Below, piece by piece: positions 27,662 through 34,783 of a stretch of 64,000 bases of DNA. Under the pieces are notes generated by a model. The model ran no database searches. It was not told the DNA's origin and was given only the letters and a program-made list of their open reading frames with translations. This DNA comes from CAZAPO01 sp044841755 (GTDB lineage: Bacteria; Bacteroidota; Bacteroidia; Flavobacteriales; Flavobacteriaceae), in the NCBI GenBank assembly GCA_044841755.1, contig JAXOFM010000005.1:157218-221217 (forward strand), in the 5' to 3' direction. Numbering within the stretch: the first letter of the stretch is position 1; the number at the start of each line of letters is the position of its first letter. A program made the translations under genes and the position numbers.

Positions 27662-27714
27662 TAAAACTCACTATTATAAAAGACATAAACTAAAACATTT
27701 CGTTTAAAACCTGA

Positions 27715-27924
27715 ATGAACTATTTAACTACATCTAAATTTAATCACATTAATCTAGTTACGAATAGCTCAAGGAAGGAGGTCCTTAAGAAATCGAACTT
27801 ACCCCAAAAAATATGTCCCATATGTATGCGCCCATTTTATTGGCGTAAAAAGTGGAGAGCAAATTGGAATAATGTTATTTATTGTAGTAAAAAATGCAAA
27901 TTAAAAAAGAAACCAAGGCCTTAA
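27715..27924 (+). CDS. DUF2256 zinc-binding protein
   Basis: A 69-residue basic protein with a treble-clef-like cysteine set: C34-x2-C37 and C57-x3-C61, framing P-F-Y-W-R-K-K-W-R-A-N-W (40-51), the DUF2256 signature. The family is widely found beside cryptochrome/photolyase genes; its function is unknown. The basic residues and zinc site suggest nucleic-acid contact. The last 31 bases overlap the DASH cryptochrome start, indicating coupled translation. Confidence 0.88.
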   Translation: MNYLTTSKFNHINLVTNSSRKEVLKKSNLPQKICPICMRPFYWRKKWRANWNNVIYCSKKCKLKKKPRP

Positions 27925-29201
27925 TATGGTTCACTAAAAATTTAAGAGTCAATGATAGTATTTTACTATCTAAAGCATCTCGTGAATATGATCGGGTAAT
28001 TGGTGTGTATTGTTTTGATCCAAGAGAATTTAAAGAAGATATATATGGCTTCAAGAAAACAGAAAAGTTTCGTGCCAAGTTTTTAATCGAAAGTGTAAAA
28101 AATCTGAATAGAAATTTAAAAGAGCTAAATATCTCTCTGCTCGTATATTATGAACATCCAGAATTTGTTATCCCAGAAATATGCAATACTAATGGCATAG
28201 ATGCTCTTTTCTATCAAAATGAATGGACACAAGAGGAGTTACGAGTTATTAAAAAAGTAACTAATTCCCTTGAGAGTACATCTTGTTTTGGTTATTATGA
28301 TCAGTTTCTTTATCATCCAAATGATGTCTTTGAAGTTATTCCTAATATCCCAGATGTATTTTCGAATTTTAGAAAAGTAATTGAACAAAAACTTAAAATA
28401 CGACCTGTTCACTTCCCCCATAAAAAAAGTACGAGCAATCTTCTAAAAAAGAGTGTGAAAATTCCTGATATGAATAACTTGGGTTATAACGATTTTGAGA
28501 CACATCATCGATCGGCTTTTCCCTTCAAGGGAGGCGAAAGTAAAGCACTAGAGCGACTAAAAACATACTTTTTTGATACCAAGAAAATCAGTATTTACAA
28601 AAAAACAAGAAATGGTTTAGTAGGGGTTAACTACAGTTCAAAATTTTCTCCTTGGCTGGCGAATGGATGTATATCTGCGAAAACAATCTACTGGGAACTA
28701 AAATTATTTGAAAAAGAAAATACAAAAAATGACTCTACTTATTGGTTAATTTTTGAATTAATGTGGAGAGACTTTTTTAAATATATATCTAAAAAATATG
28801 GCAATGCCATTTTTAGATTAGAAGGAATACTTAACAAATCGTATTCGTGCAACACGGATTGGAAACTCCTAAGAAAATGGGTAAATGGAGAAACAAAAGA
28901 ACCATTTATTAATGCAAACATGATTGAACTGAATAAAACAGGCTGGATGAGTAATCGTGGCAGGCAAAATGTGGCGTCGTATTTTACAAAGGAATTAAAT
29001 CTTGATTGGCGAATTGGTGCTGCTTATTTTGAATCTATGTTAGTTGATTATGATGTGCATAGTAATTATGGAAATTGGATGTATTTAGCCGGAGTTGGTA
29101 ATGATCCAAGAGAAAGAGTATTTAATGTGAAATTGCAAGCCAAGCGTTACGATTCAGAACATACATTTCGAAACCTCTGGTTACAAAACTCATTATTCTA
29201 A
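27894..29201 (+). CDS. DASH family cryptochrome
   Basis: A 435-residue flavoprotein. The photolyase N-terminal domain begins at residue 8 (A-L-I-W-F-T-K-N-L-R-V-N-D), so no later start is likely. The C-terminal FAD domain has DASH features: F-E-L-M-W-R-D-F-F, W-M-S-N-R-G-R-Q-N-V-A-S and the D-Y-D-x-x-S-N-Y-G-N-W segment, ending A-G-V-G-N-D-P-R-E. DASH proteins bind FAD and methenyltetrahydrofolate and repair CPDs mainly in single-stranded DNA, or act as blue-light sensors. The next gene starts one base after its stop codon. Confidence 0.95.
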   Translation: MQIKKETKALIWFTKNLRVNDSILLSKASREYDRVIGVYCFDPREFKEDIYGFKKTEKFRAKFLIESVKNLNRNLKELNISLLVYYEHPEFVIPEICNTNGIDALFYQNEWTQEELRVIKKVTNSLESTSCFGYYDQFLYHPNDVFEVIPNIPDVFSNFRKVIEQKLKIRPVHFPHKKSTSNLLKKSVKIPDMNNLGYNDFETHHRSAFPFKGGESKALERLKTYFFDTKKISIYKKTRNGLVGVNYSSKFSPWLANGCISAKTIYWELKLFEKENTKNDSTYWLIFELMWRDFFKYISKKYGNAIFRLEGILNKSYSCNTDWKLLRKWVNGETKEPFINANMIELNKTGWMSNRGRQNVASYFTKELNLDWRIGAAYFESMLVDYDVHSNYGNWMYLAGVGNDPRERVFNVKLQAKRYDSEHTFRNLWLQNSLF

Positions 29202-29202
29202 T

Positions 29203-30678
29203 ATGTCTAGTGTCGCTATTATATTTCCTCATCAGCTCTTTCAAAATAGTCCTTTATTGGATGTATCTCATTCTATTTATCTAGTCGAGGAATATTTGTT
29301 CTTTTCACAATATAAATTTCACAAAGCAAAATTAGTTTTTCATCGCGCCTCCATGAGGAGTTACAAAAATTACTTGATTAATAGAGGTAAAACTGTACAT
29401 TACATTAACGCCAACGAAGAGTTAAGCGATATAAGAAACTTAATTAATTATCTGGTTGAATCAGAGATTAGTAGCATAAATATTATTGAACCCACCGATA
29501 ATTGGTTGGAAAAGCGAATAAAGAAATGGGAAGAGAAAATTGTAATTAATTGGTTTGAAACCCCAATGTTTATAAATAAGAAATCTGAATTAACTGAATT
29601 CTTTAATCCTGATAAACAAAAATATTTTCATACTAGTTTTTATAAAAAACAACGAAAGGATCGACAAATATTAATTGATGCTGGTGAACCAGTTGGAGGG
29701 CATTGGACATACGATAAAGAGAATAGAAAGAAATTCCCAAAACATAAAGTTGCACCTCCCATTTACTTTCCAGAAGTAAACGATGTTTATGAGGAGGCTA
29801 TACATTATGTTGAAACAAATTTTAAAGATAACTATGGTAAAATTTCAAAAGAATTCATTTATCCTATCAACCATAAATTAGCGAATAAATGGTTTGAGCA
29901 ATTTCTTGAACAGCGATTTTTAGAATTCGGTGCATACGAAGATGCAATTTTGATAGAGAATTCTATTATTAATCATAGCCTTATTTCACCATTATTAAAT
30001 GTTGGTCTATTAAATCCAAAAGATATTATAGAACGTGCATTACTCTTCTCAAAAAGTCATAACATCCCAATAAATTCAGTAGAAGGATTTATTAGACAAA
30101 TTCTCGGTTGGAGAGAATTTATACGCGGGGTATATGAATCCAAAGGAAGCTTTCAACGCAATAAGAACTTTTGGCAATTCCAAAGAAATATCCCAAAGTC
30201 ATTCTATAATGGGTCTACTGGAATACCTCCAATAGATGTCACAATAAAAAAAGTTTTAAATACTGGCTATGTGCATCATATAGAAAGATTAATGCTGCTC
30301 GGAAACTTTATGTTGTTATGCGAGTTTCATCCAAATCAAGTGTATAAATGGTTTATGGAACTATTTGTTGATGGGTATGATTGGGTTATGGTTCCCAATG
30401 TTTATGGTATGTCATTATTTGCTGATGGCGGACTTATGTCTACAAAACCTTATGTAAGTGGGAGTAACTATATTATGAAAATGAGTAATTACACTGCGGG
30501 CCCATGGCAAGAAATTTGGGACGGATTATTCTGGAATTTTATGAACAAACATCGAACATTTTTTCTTAAAAATCCTAGACTCAGTATGCTTATTCGATCG
30601 TTTGATAAAATGCCCTCAGCAAAAAAAGAAAAGCATTTAAGCACAGCAAAAAATTATATTAAATCTCTTGAAACATGA
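29203..30678 (+). CDS. FeS-BCP-type photolyase ((6-4) photolyase-like), apparently without the iron-sulfur cluster
   Basis: A 491-residue member of the prokaryotic cryptochrome/photolyase group related to PhrB and CryB. Family marks are the N-terminal I-I-F-P-H-Q-L-F, the F-I-R-Q-I-L-G-W-R-E-F segment and Y-D-W-V-M-V-P-N-V-Y-G-M-S. Characterised relatives repair (6-4) photoproducts and hold a [4Fe-4S] cluster on four cysteines. Here the whole protein has one cysteine (C373, in L-L-C-E-F-H-P); the region after Y-V-S-G-S-N-Y-I that carries the other ligands reads M-S-N-Y-T-A-G-P-W-Q-E-I-W with none. It overlaps the next gene by 4 bases. Confidence 0.9.
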   Translation: MSSVAIIFPHQLFQNSPLLDVSHSIYLVEEYLFFSQYKFHKAKLVFHRASMRSYKNYLINRGKTVHYINANEELSDIRNLINYLVESEISSINIIEPTDNWLEKRIKKWEEKIVINWFETPMFINKKSELTEFFNPDKQKYFHTSFYKKQRKDRQILIDAGEPVGGHWTYDKENRKKFPKHKVAPPIYFPEVNDVYEEAIHYVETNFKDNYGKISKEFIYPINHKLANKWFEQFLEQRFLEFGAYEDAILIENSIINHSLISPLLNVGLLNPKDIIERALLFSKSHNIPINSVEGFIRQILGWREFIRGVYESKGSFQRNKNFWQFQRNIPKSFYNGSTGIPPIDVTIKKVLNTGYVHHIERLMLLGNFMLLCEFHPNQVYKWFMELFVDGYDWVMVPNVYGMSLFADGGLMSTKPYVSGSNYIMKMSNYTAGPWQEIWDGLFWNFMNKHRTFFLKNPRLSMLIRSFDKMPSAKKEKHLSTAKNYIKSLET

Positions 30679-32165
30679 TAGAAAAAGAAGGAATTAATAT
30701 AGTATGGCTCAAGAGGGATTTGAGGCTTAATGACAATGAAGCAATTCATAATTCATTAAAGACCAGTAAGCGCACACTTTTAGTTTACATTTTTGAGAAC
30801 ATTCTTCTTGAAGACGAGCATTACAGTGATCGTCACTGGAACTTTGTAAAGCAATCTATTGAAAACTTAAATGCAGAATTGGCTCCCTACAATTCAAAAG
30901 TTTTGACAGTAAAATCAGATGTGATTAGCACCTTCAACTTAGTACAATCCAAATATAACATCGATTCGGTGTACTCTCATAAAGAAACAGGACTCCTTGT
31001 TACATTTGAACGCGATAAAAATTTTACTCGTTACTGCAGAAATAATCGAATAAATTGGCAAGAGAGTGATAATAATGGTGTTAAAAGAGGTCTAAAAGAT
31101 AGAAAGTATTGGTTTGAGGGCTGGAACGCATACATGAATGATGATATACTTAATTTTAATCCAGAAAAGGATCAACTTTTAACAATTCATGAAGTACTGA
31201 AACTTGAGGACATTATTACCACTATTTCTTTAAAAACAGAACAATCTCGATATTTTCAAAGAGGTGGGAGTTTAATGGCCTGGAAATATGCAGACTCTTT
31301 TTTAAATAAAAGACATAAAGATTATGTATTTAATATATCTAAACCCGAGCTTTCAAGATCTAGTTGCAGTCGCTTATCACCATACATTTCATGGGGTAAC
31401 ATATCCATTAGGGAGCTATACCAAAAAGGAAAATATGTTAAGGAAAATGGTGGAGATAGAAGGCAATTAAGCGCTTTTCTTTCCCGTCTTCGCTGGCAAG
31501 CACACTTTATTCAGAAATTCGAGATGGAACATACGATGGAAAAGGCAAGTGTTAATAAAGGATATCATAAATTAAAAAAAAACGTCTCTATAGCATACCA
31601 AACTGCTTGGGAAAATGGCAATACAGGATTTCCACTCATCGATGCGAGTATGCGTTGCTTAAATACTACTGGTTATCTAAACTTTAGAATGCGGGCAATG
31701 TTAGTTTCATTTTTCACTCATATCCTATGGCAACCATGGCAAGATGCTACCAAACATTTATCACGTATGTTCCTTGATTTTGAACCCGGTATACATTTTC
31801 CCCAAATACAAATGCAGGCGGGAGAAACTGGTATTAATAATTTAAGGATTTACAATCCTATAAAAAATAGTATAGATCACGATCCAGAAGGAGTATTTAT
31901 TAAAAAATGGGTTCCAGAATTGTCAAATCTGGAAATCAATTTTGTTCATCAACCGTATACTATGACTCTTCTTGAAGAGCAGTTTCATAATTTTAAAATT
32001 GGCATAAATTATCCTCGACCAATTGTAGATATAAAAGAAACAAGGAAAAAAGCAATTGAAATATTATGGAATATGAAAAAGAATACAATTGTACAACAAG
32101 AGAATAAGCGAATTCTAAAAAAACACACTTTAAAAGACAGATCAAGGATGCTCAAAGGGGAGTAA
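30675..32165 (+). CDS. Cryptochrome/photolyase family protein with altered active-site positions
   Basis: A 496-residue photolyase-fold protein: N-terminal I-N-I-V-W-L-K-R-D-L-R-L-N-D (8-21) and a C-terminal FAD domain with N-T-G-F-P-L-I-D-A-S-M-R-C-L and G-Y-L-N-F-R-M-R-A-M. Aligned by eye with class I photolyase, the active-site Glu (E-L-I-W in the gene at 33414) is replaced in L-S-R-L-R-W-Q (about 267), and the G-N-W-Q-W tryptophan region reads F-P-Q-I-Q-M-Q-A-G. It belongs to the less-studied cryptochrome-like branch and may sense light rather than repair DNA. It begins within the stop of the preceding gene (ATGA). Confidence 0.85.
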   Translation: MIEKEGINIVWLKRDLRLNDNEAIHNSLKTSKRTLLVYIFENILLEDEHYSDRHWNFVKQSIENLNAELAPYNSKVLTVKSDVISTFNLVQSKYNIDSVYSHKETGLLVTFERDKNFTRYCRNNRINWQESDNNGVKRGLKDRKYWFEGWNAYMNDDILNFNPEKDQLLTIHEVLKLEDIITTISLKTEQSRYFQRGGSLMAWKYADSFLNKRHKDYVFNISKPELSRSSCSRLSPYISWGNISIRELYQKGKYVKENGGDRRQLSAFLSRLRWQAHFIQKFEMEHTMEKASVNKGYHKLKKNVSIAYQTAWENGNTGFPLIDASMRCLNTTGYLNFRMRAMLVSFFTHILWQPWQDATKHLSRMFLDFEPGIHFPQIQMQAGETGINNLRIYNPIKNSIDHDPEGVFIKKWVPELSNLEINFVHQPYTMTLLEEQFHNFKIGINYPRPIVDIKETRKKAIEILWNMKKNTIVQQENKRILKKHTLKDRSRMLKGE

Positions 32166-32205
32166 TTTAATTATTTACATGATTGCGATTTTCGGGATAA
32201 AAAAT

Positions 32206-32251
32206 GTTAATTTTTGTTTAACTTTATAGATTTATTCTTAAACATTTTGTA
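32206..32251 (+). promoter_or_regulatory. Two-box promoter/operator of the photolyase cluster, copy 2
   Basis: It has the same 16-base left box (32206-32221), 16-base spacer and 14-base right box (32238-32251) as copy 1 at 24978. The spacer itself matches at only about half its positions, so the boxes look selected. An ATTGCGAT octamer lies upstream at 32182-32189, nine bases further from the box than in copy 1. It marks a second transcription start inside the cluster. Confidence 0.65.
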
Positions 32252-32303
32252 TCTTTAAGTGGTGGTTTTAGATACGACATATAGATCGAAAGCAAATACT
32301 AAA

Positions 32304-32690
32304 ATGATTAATAAATTATTAGGCAAGCCTTTTTCATTTATTCAGTCCATTAAGATGAGAGGTATTGGATCTAAACGATTGATTATAGATGAAGTTTGCC
32401 CTGCCCTTTCAAAATATACCAATAAAGTTTCTAGTATAAATTATGCTAATATAGAATTAAGACCGAAAGGAATATTAATACATATTAATAAAGGTCTTCA
32501 AACATTTTCTTGGTCGATTCCCTATTATCAATTAGTAATTTACAATGTAAATGGTTCAAGTATTCATGCACAAGGAAAATTTATCCATTTTAGAAATAAT
32601 CAAACCTTCAAAGAAAACAAGTCCTTTTTTGATAAGCTATTTGATGAGAAGATTAAATATTATGAGTACTATAAATTTGATTTTGTTTAA
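32304..32690 (+). CDS. Unknown protein under the second cluster promoter
   Basis: A 128-residue protein (M-I-N-K-L-L-G-K-P-F-S-F). The ATG at 32304 is preferred; an in-frame GTG at 32259 would lie almost on the predicted transcription start. No known family recognised. The centre (I-E-L-R-P-K-G-I-L-I-H-I-N-K and W-S-I-P-Y-Y-Q-L-V-I-Y) reads as alternating beta strands, with a helical C-terminus, somewhat like a small PH-like fold. No signal peptide. Its stop shares one base with the TIGR03643 gene. It is the first gene after the second two-box element. Confidence 0.7.
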   Translation: MINKLLGKPFSFIQSIKMRGIGSKRLIIDEVCPALSKYTNKVSSINYANIELRPKGILIHINKGLQTFSWSIPYYQLVIYNVNGSSIHAQGKFIHFRNNQTFKENKSFFDKLFDEKIKYYEYYKFDFV

Positions 32691-32962
32691 TGCAATTTAC
32701 AGATAGGCAAATAGATAGAATTATAGAAATGGCTTGGGAAGATAGAACAACTTTTGACGCTATTAAAGTTCAGTTCGGCTTAGGAGAACACGAAGTTATC
32801 AACCTAATGCGAGAGCAAATGAAGCCAAAAAGTTACATTATGTGGAGACAGCGTGTGCAAGGAAGAAAAACAAAACATCAACAATTAAGAAATTTTAAAC
32901 AGGGAAGATTAAAGTGTTCTCGTCAAAGAATGATATCTAATAATAAAATAAGTAAGAGATGA
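32690..32962 (+). CDS. TIGR03643 family protein
   Basis: A 90-residue basic protein. The pattern D-R-I-I-E-M-A-W-E-D-R-T-T-F-D-A-I, Q-F-G-L-G-E-H-E-V-I-N-L-M-R and W-R-Q-R-V-Q-G-R-K-T-K-H is the TIGR03643 signature. The first 40 residues look like a helix-turn-helix (F-D-A-I-K-V-Q-F-G-L-G-E-H-E-V). The family regularly lies beside cryptochrome genes in Bacteroidota and Cyanobacteria; no function is known. It may bind DNA. Confidence 0.88.
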   Translation: MQFTDRQIDRIIEMAWEDRTTFDAIKVQFGLGEHEVINLMREQMKPKSYIMWRQRVQGRKTKHQQLRNFKQGRLKCSRQRMISNNKISKR

Positions 32963-33013
32963 TCTTTAATCAAAAAAACAGAAATAGAGATAAAAAACTT
33001 ACAATTAAAAAAA

Positions 33014-33238
33014 ATGGATTTAATAAACAGAGCATTAGAATTTGAAAAAGAAAAAAGAAGATCCTTGTCCACAAGCGATCGATTAAAGATTTCTCGCGAA
33101 GCTAAACGTCTTATTTTAGGTCTTAACGAGATATACAAAGTGAGTAAGGAGGACAAAATAATGGATATTATGAAGCGTCTTACCATCATTAAACGAAAGG
33201 TAGAAAAACGCCTGAAAGGAAGACCTCTTGTACTTTGA
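33014..33238 (+). CDS. Small charged helical protein of unknown function
   Basis: A 74-residue lysine- and arginine-rich, probably all-helical protein (A-L-E-F-E-K-E-K-R-R, I-S-R-E-A-K-R-L-I-L-G-L-N-E-I-Y). No cysteines, membrane helix or signal sequence. It lies 51 bases after the TIGR03643 gene on the same strand and is followed by a terminator, so it closes the second transcription unit of the cluster. No family recognised. Confidence 0.65.
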   Translation: MDLINRALEFEKEKRRSLSTSDRLKISREAKRLILGLNEIYKVSKEDKIMDIMKRLTIIKRKVEKRLKGRPLVL

Positions 33239-33247
33239 TTAATAGCA

Positions 33248-33269
33248 GGCTGACCTGAAAAGGTCAGCC
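33248..33269 (+). terminator. Terminator closing the second unit of the photolyase cluster
   Basis: An inverted repeat GGCTGACCT / AGGTCAGCC around a short loop is followed within a few bases by an AT-rich tract ending in a T8 run. It separates the small helical protein gene from the CPD photolyase gene. Confidence 0.9.
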
Positions 33270-33413
33270 ATTTTATTTTTTTTCGCAGTTACTTAATATA
33301 TGAAGACAGTATATCATGTTTTACCTGTAATATACCTAAGAAAAGTAAAAAAACATACACGAACAGCCGGACATGAATAAAATCGAATCACTTAAAATCA
33401 ACCCTAAAGTACA

Positions 33414-34724
33414 GTGAACAGAGGCAGAATCAATATTTTTTGGTTTAGACGCGATCTAAGATTAAATGATAATGTTGGACTATTTCATGCTTTACAGTCT
33501 CCTTTACCTGTACTTCCCATTTTTATCTTCGACACAAATATTTTAAATACACTTGAAAAAAATGACGCTAGAGTCTCCTTTATCTATGAAAACTTACAAC
33601 AAATAAAAACATATTTAAATTCAGCATATAATTCAGGGATAGCCATTTATCATGGCGAACCAAAGAATATCATAGAAGCTTTAATTGCTCAATATAACAT
33701 TCATACTATATATACGAATCATGATTATGAACCTTATGCTATACAAAGAGATCTTTCTATTTCTAAAACTTTGCAATTAAATGGTATCATATTAAAAAGC
33801 TTTAAGGATCATGTTATTTTTGAACGCAATGATGTTGTTAAAAAAGATGGAACTCCTTACAAGGTATATACTCCTTATTCCAAAAAATGGATGAAGCAGT
33901 TAAATGATCAAAACTTAATAAATTACCCTTCGGAACTCTATTTAAACAAACTCATTAAAACCAAAGATTTGCCTTTCTTATCTTTAGAAACAATTGGATT
34001 TATTAAATCGACTATTAAGATTGAACCATATAAGTTAGATGTCACACTAATAGAAAATTATGAAACTACACGAAATTTTCCTGCAAAAGAATATGGAACC
34101 TCTAAAGTAGGTCCTCATCTTAGGTTTGGAACACTAAGTATTCGTAAACTTGTTGATAAAGCAATAAAAAGCTCCAACAACACATATCTCAAAGAATTAA
34201 TTTGGCGTGAGTTTTTTATGCAAATTCTTTGGCACTACCCGCAAACCATTACTGAAAGTTTTAAATCACGATACGATAATATTTCATGGAGAAACAATAA
34301 AAAAGAGTTTGAACTATGGTGTAAAGGCATGACGGGGTATCCGTTAGTAGATGCAGGTATGCGCGAATTAAATTCTACAGGTTACATGCATAATAGAGTT
34401 CGCATGCTTGTGGGAAGCTTTTTATGTAAGCATCTTCTAATCGATTGGAGATGGGGAGAAGCATATTTTGCTAAAAAGCTAAACGATTTTGAGTTGGCTA
34501 GTAATATAGGTAACTGGCAATGGGTAGCGGGCTGTGGTGTTGACGCTGCTCCTTACTTTAGAATCTTTAACCCAAGTACTCAAATTCAAAAGTTTGATAG
34601 GGCGCATAAATACATTAAAAAATGGGTTGCCGAATATCAAGAATTAACTTATTCACTACCGATTGTTGATCATAAGTTTGCTCGAGAACGCTGCCTTAAA
34701 ATATATCAAGAAGCATTACGATAA
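33414..34724 (+). CDS. phrB: Class I CPD deoxyribodipyrimidine photolyase
   Basis: A 436-residue flavoenzyme that repairs cyclobutane pyrimidine dimers in light. The start is a GTG, because the photolyase domain begins at once (I-N-I-F-W-F-R-R-D-L-R-L-N-D) and no in-frame ATG precedes it. The FAD domain has the active-site E-L-I-W-R-E-F (about 262-268), G-Y-M-H-N-R-V-R-M, and the tryptophan segment N-I-G-N-W-Q-W-V-A-G with D-x-x-x-x-N before it, all as in class I enzymes. It follows a terminator and probably has its own promoter, although none is clear. Confidence 0.95.
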   Translation: MNRGRINIFWFRRDLRLNDNVGLFHALQSPLPVLPIFIFDTNILNTLEKNDARVSFIYENLQQIKTYLNSAYNSGIAIYHGEPKNIIEALIAQYNIHTIYTNHDYEPYAIQRDLSISKTLQLNGIILKSFKDHVIFERNDVVKKDGTPYKVYTPYSKKWMKQLNDQNLINYPSELYLNKLIKTKDLPFLSLETIGFIKSTIKIEPYKLDVTLIENYETTRNFPAKEYGTSKVGPHLRFGTLSIRKLVDKAIKSSNNTYLKELIWREFFMQILWHYPQTITESFKSRYDNISWRNNKKEFELWCKGMTGYPLVDAGMRELNSTGYMHNRVRMLVGSFLCKHLLIDWRWGEAYFAKKLNDFELASNIGNWQWVAGCGVDAAPYFRIFNPSTQIQKFDRAHKYIKKWVAEYQELTYSLPIVDHKFARERCLKIYQEALR

Positions 34725-34783
34725 TCACTGCTACTTGATTAATGAATTTTAGTATCTTTAAAAGATTCTAAAAACCAACCAAT

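Noticed and set aside
27690..27708. A partial third copy of the two-box promoter element before the DUF2256 gene
   Set aside because: Only the right-hand box is approximately matched (about two mismatches) and no left box stands 16 bases upstream.
33373..33417. A 14-residue frame overlapping the GTG start of the class I photolyase
   Set aside because: It could be a leader peptide, but it is too short, has no features, and upstream codons soon meet a stop; nothing supports translation.
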